A program made the translations under genes and the position numbers. Shown piece by piece: positions 34,890 through 47,376 of a stretch of DNA of 64,000 nucleotides (position 1 is the stretch's first letter; the number at the start of each line of letters is the position of its first letter). The stretch spans positions 81,914,278 to 81,978,277 of the forward strand of contig CM043967.1 in assembly GCA_014529385.2 (NCBI GenBank). Direction: 5' to 3'. Under the pieces are notes generated by a model, which saw only the letters and a program-made list of their open reading frames with translations, made no database searches and had not been told where the DNA came from. The DNA is from Adiantum capillus-veneris. Its lineage: Eukaryota > Streptophyta > Polypodiopsida > Polypodiales > Pteridaceae.

Positions 34890-37190
34890 GTGAGTGGATG
34901 TATGCGAAAGCTGAAGGAAGCTCAAAGGAAAGCAAAAGAAGAAGCGACTAAGAAACAGAGACAAGTGGAAGCTACTGAACAAAGTGAGTCACATGATGAC
35001 CACAAGAGATGTCTCCAAGACCCACTTCACCCACTACGGAGCAAGAAGACCATCCCATGCCAAGTCCAAGTCCTTCACCAACTGCGAAACCCAATGAAGG
35101 CAAGGACACAAAGGGAAAAGAGAAGCAACATGAAGAGGCCAGTTTGGAACAGCCAAAGGGAATAGACAAAATTGAAGCAGGATCTTCTACAACAACCCAA
35201 CCAGAATCAGTCGAGGCATCCATGAAGCCTCAAGAAGCAGGAGCAGCCGAGGCATCCACAAAGCCTCAAGGAGGAGAAGTAGAACCCCCTCCACGGCCAC
35301 AAGCAAAAGCCAAAACACCGGACCAAACAAAGATCCACAAACCAAAACGGCCCAAACCTCTAAACAACCCCAGATAGAGCCTAAAGATTGGGAAACAAAT
35401 GACGAAGTCATCATGCAAGTGAATGAATAAGCCAAGCAAATGCAGCTGATGACAGATTAGATGCGAACATCAGCACTTAGCCGCAGTGCTAAGGCTAAGG
35501 AGCTTGAACTAGTCATTGATGCTCTACAAGGAGAATTGGGTAACCGAATGAACATCATTGCAATTCTTCAAAGGCAGATCAAAGAGTTGAAAAATAAAGC
35601 AGAACAACACCAGATTGCAAAGGAGAAGCAGCAAAAGGAGATGGAAGAGCTTCTGACTAAATTATCGGATGCATGCAAAAGCAAAGATCAACAACTGATA
35701 GAAGTAACCAATGAACTTCTAGCCACTACTTTGTCAGTACAAAAGATCCAAGTGCAACTCGATGTAGCTAATGCTTCTTTGTAGTACTCCGAGCAATGGA
35801 TCAATGATCAAGCAGCATTTTTAAGACAGATAAAAGAAAACCACATTGTCACCTCAATCAAGGGAATAGATGAACTCGAAAAGACTTTAGAAAAGAGGAA
35901 CAAGGACCTTGAGCTGGAGCTAAAGCTGGAGAAAACGTAAAAATGAGACCTTGCCTTGATGCGGGTCCAAAGAGAAGAGCAATTGCTGAAAGAAATAGAG
36001 GAATGAAAGAGAGTAACCAACTGCTAAGAGCGGGACAACTAGAAACTTAGGATGAAGCAAGAACCTCTGAACAACCAACCATCGACATACCCTCAGTCTC
36101 TTTTGTTGATATGGAAACACAACCGTCCGAAGGACTAATAGGAGAGTCGGATTTTCAAGTACCACTCATTGAAGCCGATCAAGTGCCAATGGTCCAGCTT
36201 TCTAAAGCTAAGGAAGATGCATTGAAAGAGCAGATTGTCCAAGAAACAAACGCTATATGGAAAGCAGCAATGGATTGGGAGTTGAGATTCTCCGCTCAGT
36301 AAATGTAACTCATCTCACTCCCAACCAAATCAATGCTCAGTGGAGCTAGTACAGGTTAAGAAAAGACTATACAAGTATATGCAGGCAAAAGGCTCATAGG
36401 ATATCCACCCAAGTGGAGAGAGAACTGGTTGAACAAAAAATCCAGATATCTACTTTTGTTCACAAGAACACATGCAACCCTACAGAAGGACCCTACATTT
36501 TGTCATGTACTAAGAGTAAGGACATGGCGGGCATACGATGCACTGAAAAAGAAGAGGCCAACATGGCTGAATTACCCACGACTACCAGCTCGAGAGCAGG
36601 GACCAACAATGGAAGAATACATGGTGAACACCCTAACATGCACCATTACCTTCTTCAAGAGCCTCCCTGACCTCTCATGTGCAATGCTCTGTAAGATTTG
36701 CAGAATGTTGCTCACCTGCATTCAAACTTTTTACGAGCCTGACCAAGCAGGATCACCACGGATGTCTTTTCTTGAAGGCAATAAAGGTCTATGTTATGAC
36801 TTAAGTGGACATCCTTTAGAAGAAGTCCTTTATGGCTTCTATGCCAGACACATGTTTCTGCCATCTAACAATATGTTGGAATTTGAAGAGGCATTCTATA
36901 AAGGTTTCTTCACATAGAGAATGAAGATATTTGGGCTAGTGATCAGTAACCTTACATCAAGGTTTGTTGGCTATTCAGTCATTGAACTTAAAAACAGAGT
37001 CACCATGCAATTTTTACAAGTCCCAGACAAAGAACGAAGAGTTAGATATGAAACAGCCCTACCTGCACTTAAAGACCGCCTCAGACAAAGTCCCAGACAA
37101 AGAACGAAGAGTTAGATATGAAACAGCCCTACCTGCACTTAAAGACCGCCTCACCAGCCGTCAACCCAAAGACTACTTCAGTCCATGAAG
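34890..37190 (+). pseudogene. Unassigned accessory ORF with long coiled coil, in an LTR-element 3' half
   Basis: Plus-strand frames broken by shifts and stops form one protein-like region. Part one is a Lys/Glu-rich start, then a Pro/Thr/Lys-rich stretch (35,009-35,377). Part two is a strong heptad coiled coil (35,461-35,784 and on to about 36,000; for example LQRQIKELKNKAEQHQ). Part three is 36,429-36,917, a 162-codon globular-looking stretch with HATLQKDPTFCHVL and RPTWLNYPRLPA. It ends with a 70-bp duplicated segment. It lies upstream of a polypurine tract and LTR, where some plant gypsy elements carry extra ORFs. I do not recognise the third part and give no function. Position suggests an element-borne accessory gene. 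Confidence 0.45.
37021..37154 (+). repeat. 70-bp tandem duplication
   Basis: A unit beginning TCCCAGACAAAGAACGAAGA at 37,021 is repeated at 37,091 (period 70). The copies look identical over the shared length. Because 70 is not a multiple of three, the duplication shifts the frame at the end of the accessory ORF. Confidence 0.9.
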
Positions 37191-37210
37191 TTGTGTCAAG
37201 GGACAGCACA

Positions 37211-37226
37211 ATCAAGGAGGAGGGAA
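37211..37226 (+). promoter_or_regulatory. Polypurine tract of LTR element E1
   Basis: ATCAAGGAGGAGGGAA directly precedes the LTR start at 37,227. It gives the plus orientation. Confidence 0.75.
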
Positions 37227-37779
37227 TGTTAGCAGCAAGCTAACTCGAATAACTCGGATAACATTTTTCAGAGCTTTTATTGTAAAAACACATATTATTT
37301 TGATAAATCGAGAATGTTGTAACTCCTACTTTCCAGATGAATAATGTAATTGATGAGCCAGGGCTACAAGCTTCCAAATTGTATGAACCTATCTTTAGTT
37401 AGAGCTCCCAAATTATTAGTTTTGACAACAAAAACCTTGGCTAAGGTATAAAAGCCAATTTTTGTAAGTATTTTGTAAGTTTTGGATAATAGAAACAACA
37501 TGAGCTAACTACGCTCACTTGTTTCCTTCTCGCACTTCCTACTCTCTTCCTGGTTGTCATACTACAGTCTCGTCTGTTGCGTTGCAACCGCAGGTAAGAG
37601 CTCTACGTGTTGATGTAAGCATTTCATGGTAATCCGTAGCTTTTGGCGTCACCTACCTGCGGCCTAATTTCATCATAAGTTAAGCTTAAAAATCAAAAAA
37701 TAAGTATAGGCGGGGTATTGGGGCATCATTGCTAAGCATTTAGAAGCATTCATGGTCGAAAAAAACTAGGTCAAAAACT
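37227..37779 (+). repeat. 3' LTR of element E1, truncated
   Basis: It starts TGTTAGCAGC and matches 43,051-43,604, the first 550 bases of a 905-bp LTR. It carries TATAAAA at 37,447-37,453. The match ends abruptly at 37,779, where repeat block A begins, so the last 350 bases of the LTR are missing. Confidence 0.85.
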
Positions 37780-38023
37780 AGCTTGTGTGACAATGAGTTA
37801 CACTTGGGGTAGAGGAGCCAATAAACATATGGACCCAAAACTAGAACAACCTTTGAATAAATCCATCATATCTTTTTCTTTTTTTGAGTACTTGGGGAGG
37901 TAGAGATTTTATACAAAAGGAGTTTCACATACACGATCTTTTGACATCAAACAGAGTTAGCAATCAATACTCCGAAAGATACTGCATTATGTTGTTATTG
38001 AGTGAGAGAGGTACAATTACACT

Positions 38024-38024
<1 letters not shown>

Positions 38025-38085
<61 letters not shown>
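38025..38085. repeat. GA microsatellite
   Basis: An AG run of about 61 bp at the boundary between the block start and the AGTTAGTG-rich repeats. Confidence 0.95.
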
Positions 38086-38088
<3 letters not shown>

Positions 38089-40262
38089 GGAGTTAGAGAG
38101 TCAATGAAGTGCCAATTAGAAAGCTAGAGTTATAATATTAGTGTTCGAGAGATAGAGAGAGAGTTAATGAGTGAGAGGTACATAGTTAGTGTGATTTCAC
38201 CTTTCTCTGAGATATGGAGTTGGAGCGACATAAAGTCAGTGACTTACAGATACATTTGACAATCAATGTAGAGTTAGTGCAATAGTGAGTTAGTACGTTA
38301 GTGAATAAGTGAGAGACACTCTTAGCAAGTTGAAGTGTTGGTTAGATAGCACGAGTTACAATGTTAGTGTTAGGGAGATAGAGGTGTATAGTTAATGAGT
38401 GCGATAGAGAGTTAGTGCGTTAGTGAGTTAGCAAGTCGCAGTGTCGGTTAAATAGCCAAAGTTACAATGTTGGTGTTTGTGACATAAAGATATAGAGTTA
38501 ACACTAGTCTGGTAACCCTTCACAACAATCTAAAACTTTATTCCTTTCTCAGTCAGTGGCTTCCATATTGTTAATACAATCTCTTTGCAAGCATTTTCTT
38601 ATAGCCCATTTTAGCTTTGCAACTATGGGTGCTATGTTGAAAAGAATCTAACAAGGAAAGATTTAGAAATATTCTCATGTAGGAAAACGTAGTCTTTTTT
38701 AATTTTTTTCATACAATGCATAACATCATGATCTTCTGCTCGAGAGGCACGACATACCTAGCTAGGTACAATTGGGGGCAAGGGACCATTGCCCCGCCAC
38801 CAAGTCGGCGGTCCTCTGTCCCCAATCATACCTAGTTGTAGTGCGTCCCTCACATAAGCTCAAGATGTTGAGGTAAATCGCAATGTGGCAATTATTGTAA
38901 TAATTTGTCCAAAACATCTTGTGCATCCTTTTATTTGCAAAATCTCCATGCCTCTTGTAATCTACTGAAGGTCATAATGGCCTCCTATCTAGATGTTTTC
39001 AACTCCATAGTTTCCATGGTATTTGTTTGTTATGGTTCATTATATGCTTCTTTTTGAAGTTATCAATCCTGATCATGATTTGATAACTTAGATAAGTTGC
39101 CTGGTTCCCACCTATGGTGAGGCATAGCGTACAAAATTATTCAAAAGGTCATGAGTTTGTGATGCTTGCATATCCCCATATATGGATCTCATCTTTAACA
39201 CACAGTGTTGTTACAAATCAACTTTATTCACCAATATCATGTGGTCCATTGGGCAACATGATATTAACCTAATTTTTCTCACGGGGGCACAAAACACATT
39301 CAACATACATTCTGTCATCATAGGAATCCTGGCTAGGATGGCATAAAGTATCAAATATAGTCATACCGAGGAGGCAACTGCTGTGATGGAATGTCATGCG
39401 AGAGTATTATGCCAGATTACATCTCATTGATTACTTAGATAGCACAACATGCCCTAAACAATGGTGTTGACAAAGCATTGAGACCATTGATAGTGGAAAA
39501 TCGTGTTGGCACTTGTCTTCATGCGGGAACGACTGTCTCCAGGTCGGGAGTCTAGAAGTGCTCAACCAGTTGGTAATCCTCCAACATTTCAACCAAAGCT
39601 CGGATCCTTGCTCAAAAAGGCTGCTCAAGCGAGAACTACAGTGTTTAGAAACACACCAGCACTCGCAAACGCAATACGACCAACACACTAGCACTTGTAA
39701 ATGCAATATAATTTTCTTGCTTGTAGGGGTGTTTGCGTGTGGTGGGTGCATGTTTGTTGTGTGGGTGTTGGAGTGGATGCGTGACGCTTGCTTTGTATGG
39801 TTTTCTTTCTCGTTAGATCATTGGTTTTTTTTGGATTTTCTCCCTTGTTTTGTTTCTTGGTTTTTGTTTTTGACCTTTGTTTCTACTTTCTGTTGTGTGG
39901 TGGAGAGTTCGCGTGTGCTCATCTTCGGTTGGATCTATTTCCTCTATAGCTGCGCAGATGAACGACTTTGAAAGCCGTTGCGGGTCCTAAATCCAATGTG
40001 GCATGAAAATTGCAGCTGATGCGTCTTTTTCATGAAAGTAGGGGTAGAATACATATAGTTAACCGCATTGTTTGCATGTATTGCGGGTACTTTTTGGTTT
40101 CGTCACCTTTCAAGCAACATGCCAACGGTTTCCTCCAATTGCAGCACCATGACATGCGATTGTATGCAACAACCCGCTTGCAAACTCGACCTGCATAGGT
40201 ATGGATCATACAGAAGTTGTCAGTGTGACAGTAGATTGTAAATTATTGTAGTATAAAGAGCA

Positions 40263-40264
<2 letters not shown>

Positions 40265-40354
<90 letters not shown>
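40265..40354. repeat. Compound CT/GT microsatellite
   Basis: A CT run (40,265-40,320), CTTTC, then a GT run (40,326-40,354). Block B has only a shorter GT run at the same place (near 49,202-49,224), so the array has changed length since duplication. Confidence 0.95.
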
Positions 40355-41342
40355 CATGGTAGGGAAGGCAGGGACCAGATTGGTACCTTAGCCACTTTGC
40401 CTATGAGATCACTGCTTCGTGTGTTAAAGTTGGAAAACCTATCTTGTCTTTTAGCTAATGGTGCTTATTGTGATGCTTGTAGAGATATAGAATCGAACAA
40501 CAACGCCCTCATTTGCAACCAAGATCTCCACTTTTGAGTGTGTTCACAACATATCGGCCTCCACATTCCATTCACTGGCACCAACCACCTCCTCCAATTT
40601 AGCCAGAAAATTTTTCCATCGAGCTGGTCCCCTCTCCTCCACCACACGGTGGATTTTATCAACTTCTGCAAGCTGGAGACTACATTATGCACAATCATGT
40701 CAATTTATAGCTCCCTCATTGTTCAAGGCTCAAGTACATGTAATCAAACACTACAGATTAATGATGGTATGTCAACGAGTCGGGCTAGCTAATGGAGGTT
40801 AAACTAAGGTGCTTGAGGTACTTGTCGTGCTTGCCGACTAGGGAGCCTAAGGTGCTTTTGGGTACACTACCCAGGCTTGAGGTACTTTGTCATGCTTGTT
40901 GACTAAGGTGCTTGGGGATAAGGTGTGCAAAGTCAACAATGGTCCCTATAAGGAGAGGGCAAGCCCTACAAGAGGGGCGATGAGAGAGAACACACACCTC
41001 ACGCACAAATCTGCACACAAGGCAAGATTGGTACAAAGAAAGCAAAAGGGACACTTGTCAAGTTCCTCCTCATGTTGCCCTCAGGGTGTGCCTAAAGCCT
41101 ATTGGTTGGCCACCCAAGGGGTCCAATGATAATTTAGAAGATTTAAGTAATTGTTTTTTCATTTATCAAGTCCTCTCTCTCAAAGGGGAAAGGGGGACAC
41201 TTGTCCCAAGACTACCCTTGTTGCTTGTAATGCCTCCTGCTTGAGATTGGCTAGACGTAGAGGGGTCCAATGAGCTTCAAGCATGAGCTACAAGGGGGGG
41301 TCGACCAAGGAAGCTAGGGGCATGCTTGGAGGGTATACTCTC

Positions 41343-41346
<4 letters not shown>

Positions 41347-41432
<86 letters not shown>

Positions 41433-41436
41433 TCTC
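41347..41436. repeat. CT microsatellite
   Basis: A CT run of about 90 bp with one G interruption, in the part of block A that is absent from block B. Confidence 0.95.
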
Positions 41437-42236
41437 ATTGTGCATTGTGCAAAGTGCAAGAGCTCCCTCTCCTTCTCCAAGCAAGTAGAGAGGTTGAGAG
41501 CCTACACCAACACTCTTGGCTATGGATTGCAAATCCAACTTGCAAGATCCATGCTTCAATGTTTAAGATTTCCATCTTCTCCATCTCCGTTACAATACTA
41601 CTATGTATGCTTGCAAGAAGAGTGATGGTAAGTAAGGAACTAATTATTTCTCCTCTAAAATGTTTCTTCTTCCTCTTCCCTACCCTCATTCCCTACTAGC
41701 TCTCTCCACCTTCGAAGGTGTTTGAGGTCTTGGATTGAGGCTTGGGATAGTTAATGCTTTCCACAAAGTTTATTTTATGCTCATAATGCATGAATCTTTC
41801 CATCTTAATTGCATCACCTAGGTCACAAGGAACACAAAGATTGTATTGTAACAAGTCTCTCTTGATGGGAGAAACTATATTACAAATGCCTATTGAAGGG
41901 GGAAGGGGAGACCAGCTCTACATAAATCCGGTGCTCAGCTGTTGTCACGTTCTCTAGACTCTCTCTCTTGAAAAAGTATTGTTCATGCCAAGTTTACTAA
42001 ATTCTATCTTTATGTTTCTACCATCAATTAAGTTCACCTACTATGCTCTCAAAGTAGTTTCCCAAAAGTACTTTCTCTAATTTCTACTACTCTCAAAGTT
42101 AATAGGCCATTTTCATTACAAACTTGCAAACCCTCATCATTAGCTTTATTATATAACTGCAATCCATATGTAGCTACTTCTACAAGAGCAACATTATATT
42201 GTATCTCCTCAACGTTCCTACCAAGCATTCCGCCAC

Positions 42237-43050
42237 TTGAACATTCATTGGCTCAAAGTCTCAATGGCTCTTTGCCATGGAACTCTTTTACCTGCCATGG
42301 AGGAGAACATACCTCTACTGGAGTTTCCAACCATCGAGGCATCCTCTCACCAGGGAACTGAAGTCAGCTGCGTCACAAATGCTTTGTCTTTAGCAGTGGT
42401 GGTGCAAAGACACCCAAAGAGAAAGGCTAAAAAGACTTTCCATTCAAAGAAAGGTTTGGAATGGTCAACGAAAAAGGTTGTGTGCTTGATAGACTTCTTC
42501 CAGGAGAAGTGGACAAGCCTAGGAAAAGGAAACATCAAGAAGAAGCATTGATCTCGCCTCGCTCAGCAAATGAACTCGAAGTTTTTATCCACCTACACGG
42601 CCCAACAATGCAAGAATAAAGGAGATTCTTTTTGCAAGACTTACCACAAAGAGAAAACGGTTGAAGAAGGCACTAGATCATCCCCATCTACTTAAGAATT
42701 TTTTGACAGAATGTCTCACGTTCTCGGGAGAACACCCAAGGTGCGTGGGTTGGCCGGTGGCTTCAATGCGGAGGCCTTTCTATCTGGGGCACCGGAGGAG
42801 GATGAATACGATGACAATAGTGAAGCAGACAATGAAAACGTCAACATCAATAACGATAATGAGAATCAAAATGTAGCAGCCGCCTCCCAAGAGGGACCAC
42901 CAACCACACCGATTAGCAGTGTGCCAAGCAATGTAGGTTTTGGACACAGTTCTGGTGTTAGGACTTCCGAATCCGTTCGAGGCCAGTGATGCAAGAAGAG
43001 ACGTTGTCTAACCAAAGCCGGCTCCTCTTTGGGTGCTGAGCTGAAGGAAG
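42237..43050 (+). pseudogene. PIF/Harbinger ORF1-like Myb/SANT protein, copy A
   Basis: Plus frame 42,237-42,551 contains LEWSTKKVVCLIDFFQEKW, the first helix region of a Myb/SANT-like domain. After a stop, frame 42,711-42,989 gives the acidic, Asn-rich tail (DEYDDNSEADNENVN) and a Pro/Thr/Ser linker. Harbinger elements carry such a DNA-binding ORF1 next to the transposase, and both are needed for movement. The LTR at 43,051 truncates the C-terminus that copy B still has (VETMREVELHKIEAEVF). Confidence 0.65.
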
Positions 43051-43955
43051 TGCTAGAAGCAAGCTAACGCGGATAACTCGGATAACATTTCTTGGAGCTT
43101 TTATTGTAAAAACACTTAATATTTTCATAAATCCGAAATGTTGTAACTCCTAATTTCCAAATGAGCAGTGTAATCGATGAGCTGGGGCTACAAGCTTCCA
43201 GATTGTATCAAGCTATCTTTAGTTAGAGCTCCCAGATTATTAGTTTTGACCAAACAAACCTTGGCTAACATATAAAAGCCAATTTTTGTAAGTATTCTGT
43301 AAGTTTTGGATAGTAGAAACATAGTGTGAGCTAATGACGCTCACTTCTCTCCTTCTTGCGCTTCCTGCTCCCTTCCCAGTTGTCACATTGCAGTGCCGTC
43401 TGTTGCGTTGCAACCGCAGGTAAGAGCTCTACGCGTTGACGTAAGCATTTCATGGTAATCCGTAGCTTTTGGCTTCACCGAAGCGCGGCCTAATTTCATA
43501 ATAAGTTAAGCTTGAAAATAAAAAAATAGTATAGGCGGGGTATTGGGGCAGCATTGCTAAGCATTTAGATGTATTTTGGGTCAAATACAACTAGGTCAGA
43601 AACTCTCTACTGTTAATAATCGCGATTTTTGCACTTGACCTAAAGTGAGAATTGAGACCATAAGCATGTTTGCTTAGGTCTTATAAACATGTTCTAGAAG
43701 TTTCGTAATGTTTGGATGTCATTTGATGCTGTAATGATTATTATTTGTTTGCCGATTAGCGACTAGCTCTTGGTGATTTCTGTCATTTGAGTGTAGCTTG
43801 AGTTAGATACGAGTTTTCCATTGTTTTCCAAGAGATTGACAACCTCTTGTAGCCTCTATGCACTAGCTGTCTTCATCCCATGGATTGACAATTATATTCG
43901 TGGTTCTCGCTATATATGCAATAAGATAGGAGTGAGGTTAAACACCCGTCCCACA
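43051..43955 (+). repeat. 5' LTR of element E2
   Basis: A 905-bp LTR from TGCTAGAAGC to CCCACA, with TATAAAA at 43,271-43,277. It is followed by a PBS. Its first 550 bases match the truncated LTR at 37,227. It starts inside the Harbinger ORF1 of block A. Confidence 0.8.
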
Positions 43956-43957
43956 TT

Positions 43958-43975
43958 TGGCACCATTGCCGGGGA
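43958..43975 (+). promoter_or_regulatory. PBS of Ty3/gypsy Tat/Athila type
   Basis: TGGCACCATTGCCGGGGA differs at two bases from TGGCGCCGTTGCCGGGGA, the sequence after the 5' LTR in many plant Tat/Athila-type gypsy elements. It identifies the LTR as a 5' LTR and its lineage as Ty3/gypsy. Confidence 0.85.
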
Positions 43976-45963
43976 TCAAAGAGACTTAAACTAGGAAAAA
44001 ACATGAGTGTCTTCTATAGTTGTCCTTTAACTTCCTTTAGGATCACCTAGAGTCAAAACTTTCTTTTTAAAACCTCATAGCTTAAGATTGTCGTATTTTG
44101 CTGTGTAGAGGTAGCTTGGAGGTAGGTTGTTCTTGCTAAGTACCTTTTAGGATTGTAGGACTCTAGGATTAGATTAGGATTTTGAGAATGATTGATGGAC
44201 GATAGAAGTCTTAAGATGAAGGCTCATAAGACCATAAAAACAGGAAAACTAGTGTTTGTGGACACTTTCCACAACCCCATTTCAGTAGAATCTAGGAGTA
44301 GGGTAAGTAGAATCCGAGGTGGGATCTCAGAACATTGCTCTCTCCAAAAGAATCAACTTTGAGTTGTTTATGTGAAGTTGCATAATTTCAGGACTACAGC
44401 TGGAAACAGCACCAAAAGACTGTCAACCATTGAATCCGCTTGGAGATTATACCTTAAAAGTTGGATGAACCAGTGGATAAGCTTAAGGACGTATTTGGGG
44501 TAAATTTTCAAGAGTTTGCAAAAAATCAGATTATTTATTTCTTCTTGACATTTTAGGCCAAATTAAGTTTTGACTTGACTCAAAGGCTTAAAATAGATCA
44601 TAAGAAGACTGTCCACTGAAAAAGTGGAAAAACGTGCTCATTTTAGGTCAAAAGTAAATAATCAAGATTATTTACTTTCAGCTCAAAAGTGACCAAGGTT
44701 CATACCGGAGACTCCATGCATGTGTACAAACATCTTTTGTAAAGGCCCGTAGAATCTTGATCACCAAACTGACCAAAATGTTGGTTAAAACTGAAATCTG
44801 TATTGATTGTCGAGAACTTGAGTGTGAATTGAGAAAATTTTGTTCAAACTCAGTGAAACTTGACTTATAGGCTTATATTGAAGTGGTAAACAAGTGTACA
44901 TGCTCAGTTGACCAAAAAGATGCAAAAAATTGCTAGAAGTAAATAATCGCGATTATTTACTTTTGTCCCATTTTTCAACTTTTTTGACCAACCCAGCATA
45001 CCACTAGTTTCAGGATGTTATATTAAGCTCATAAATCAAATTTGGTAAGATTTGGATCATTGAAGTGAAAATTGTGGCCAAATTTGTAAAGTCAGTCTAC
45101 AGACACAAAATTATTGACCATTTGAATAGGGATTATCGAAACTTGATGAAACTTGGCTAGGGAGCTTAAGTTGAGCTGCTTAACCATTTAGTGTCAACAT
45201 TGTGGCAAAAAATTGTATAAAAATACTAGGAGTAAATAATCACGATTATTTATATCTGCTACAAAATTGGACATTTTTGCACATTTGAGTATACCACAAG
45301 GTCAAGCATATCAAGTAGACCACACAAATCAAATTTGGTGGAATTTGGATCACAAAAGTGAGACTTAGGCCAGATTCTTAAAAATTGATTCTACGAACAC
45401 GAAACAATTGATAACTTGAACAAATTTTGTTCAAACTCCGTGAAACTTGTCTAGAGACCTTAACAAATTGAATACTTGGCAAAACAAGCCAAAAAGTGCA
45501 AAAATTTGAGAAAAGTAAATAATTAAGATTATTAACTTTTGATACACAGAGATAGAATTTTGGACTTTTGAGCTTGTACAGTGTTAGAACAACATAATAC
45601 AAGGCTACCGGTCAATTTTGGGTTCTATCGGATCCAAATTAGTACATGTTCACTCAGTTTCCAGGTTGCATATTAGTCCTTTGGTTTTTTGCAAAAGTAG
45701 AACTGAAAGTCTCAATTGCTAACTCACTTAACTCAAATTGAAGTGATACACATAGACCAGTCACAATAGTGAGCAAAAATTATACAGTCTTTGTGAAAGA
45801 ATAGCTAATTTGATTAAAACTGATATAGGAATCAAGTGGCAGATAAGGAATTAGAAACTTGATAGGAGTTGCAATCAAGTCAAGAGTGTTGGTGTCAGGT
45901 AGAAGAAACTGATCACAAGTCAATCCGACGGTAAGTACTCTATACAGGGCTTCACAAGTCTAT
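43976..45963 (+). other. Long leader of E2 with palindrome-bearing repeats
   Basis: Nearly 2 kb between PBS and the first gag-like ATG, without a gene. From about 44,500 to 45,600 it consists of diverged units of about 285 bp. Each carries a palindromic AAGTAAATAATC/GATTATTTACTT box and TGAAACTTG/AAATTTGG boxes. Confidence 0.7.
44651..45540 (+). repeat. Four palindromic boxes at about 285-bp spacing
   Basis: Boxes lie at 44,651-44,678 (perfect 13-bp arms, AA centre), 44,937-44,962 (perfect 26-bp palindrome with a GCGC-like centre), 45,231-45,252 (mostly paired) and 45,511-45,540 (one or two mismatches). Spacings are 286, 294 and 280. Weaker half-boxes are near 44,526 and, inside the LTR, near 43,625. 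Confidence 0.85.
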
Positions 45964-46434
45964 ATGAACCTTAAATCTGGTCGTATACTAGCAAATCAAG
46001 GCATATTTGGCGAGACCACTAGTAGAGTATCCACCAAAGAGCGTGTGAATCAAGGCGATCCCTTGGACACTATCTTTGAAGAAGTCTCAAACACTTTTTC
46101 AGAATCAACATTTGAAATGTCTTCCTATTCGACTCATTCAGGAACCGGAGCGACAATGCGTTATAAGCACATACTCACCTTTTATAAGAGTAATGTCCAT
46201 GGAGCTCAGGTTTACCTGGATCCTAATGAAGAGTCTGCCATTCACATTGATGACCATGACATAGAGTTTGAAGAGGAAATCACGGCAAACAAACAAGGAA
46301 AAATGTACATTGATAAAAACAGAACTCAATATTTACAAGTTGAAAACCCTGATAGGATAGACAAATGGGGGTTAGAAGTAAATACCATAATTCCAAATAC
46401 CGACTTTAGAATTCAAGGGATACGATCAAGTTGA
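45964..46434 (+). CDS. N-terminal gag-like ORF of E2, truncated
   Basis: A 156-codon ORF starting MNLKSGRILANQGIFGE. The N-terminal xLRSGR-like start is shared with the plus-strand ORF at 60,229 (MHLRSGRVL) and fits the start of a gypsy Gag. The protein is acidic in the middle (IHIDDHDIEFEEE). It ends at 46,434, where block B begins, so all pol domains are missing here. The family assignment rests on position after LTR, PBS and leader. Confidence 0.5.
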   Translation: MNLKSGRILANQGIFGETTSRVSTKERVNQGDPLDTIFEEVSNTFSESTFEMSSYSTHSGTGATMRYKHILTFYKSNVHGAQVYLDPNEESAIHIDDHDIEFEEEITANKQGKMYIDKNRTQYLQVENPDRIDKWGLEVNTIIPNTDFRIQGIRSS

Positions 46435-46531
46435 TTTGACATCAAACAAAGTTAGCAATGAATACTCATAAAGATAGTGCATTATGTTGTTATTGAGTGA
46501 GAGAGGTACAATTACACTTAGAAATCTACAG

Positions 46532-46711
<180 letters not shown>

Positions 46712-47376
46712 GGAGTTAGAGAGTTAGTGCAGTGCCAATTAGATAGCCAGAGTTATAATATTAGTGCTAGAGAGATAGACAGAGAGTTAATGAGTGAGAG
46801 GTACATAGTTAGTGTGATTGCACCGTACCTTTCTCTAAGATATGGAGTTGGAGCGACATAAAGTCAGTGACTTACAGATACATTTGACAATCAATGTAGA
46901 GTTAGTGCAATAGTGAGTTACTACGTTAGTGAATAAGTGAGAGACACAGTTAGCAAGTTGTAGTGTCAGTTAGATAGCACGAGTTACAATGCTAGTGTTA
47001 GGGAGATGGAGGTATATAGGTAATGAGTGAGATAGAGAGTTAGTGCGTTAGTGAGTTAGCAAGTTGCAGTGTCGGTTAAATAGCCAGAGTTACAATGTTG
47101 GTGTTTGTGACATAAAGATATAGAGTTAACATTAGTCTGGTAACCCTTCACAACAATCTAAAACTCTATTCCTTTCTCAGTCTCAGTGGCTTCCATATCG
47201 TCTATACAATCTCTTTGCAAGCATTTTTTTTATAGCCCATTTTTGCTTTGCAACTATGGGTGCTATGTTGAAAAGAATGTAACAAGGAAATATTTAGAAA
47301 TATTCTCATGTAGGAAAATGTAGTCTTTTTTAATGTTTTTCATACAATGCATAACATCACGAGCTTCTGCTCGAAA

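Larger units (their letters stand above)
37784..43050 (+). repeat. Repeat block A (Harbinger-related, with ORF1)
   Basis: A 5.3-kb block shares its order with block B. It runs from a start GAGTTACACTTGGGG (37,793, also at 50,769) through a GA run, AGTTAGTG-type repeats and a hairpin relic (about 38,745-38,846). Then come a segment at 39,740-40,170, a CT/GT microsatellite segment and a Myb-like ORF1 at its right end. Compared with B it has an extra 40,770-42,200. It is cut at 43,051 by an LTR that lies inside ORF1. Confidence 0.8.

Noticed and set aside
41277-41699. Overlapping open frames on both strands around 41,350-41,440
   Set aside because: All are driven by the CT microsatellite (Arg-Glu or Ser-Leu repeats). 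No conserved part outside the repeat.
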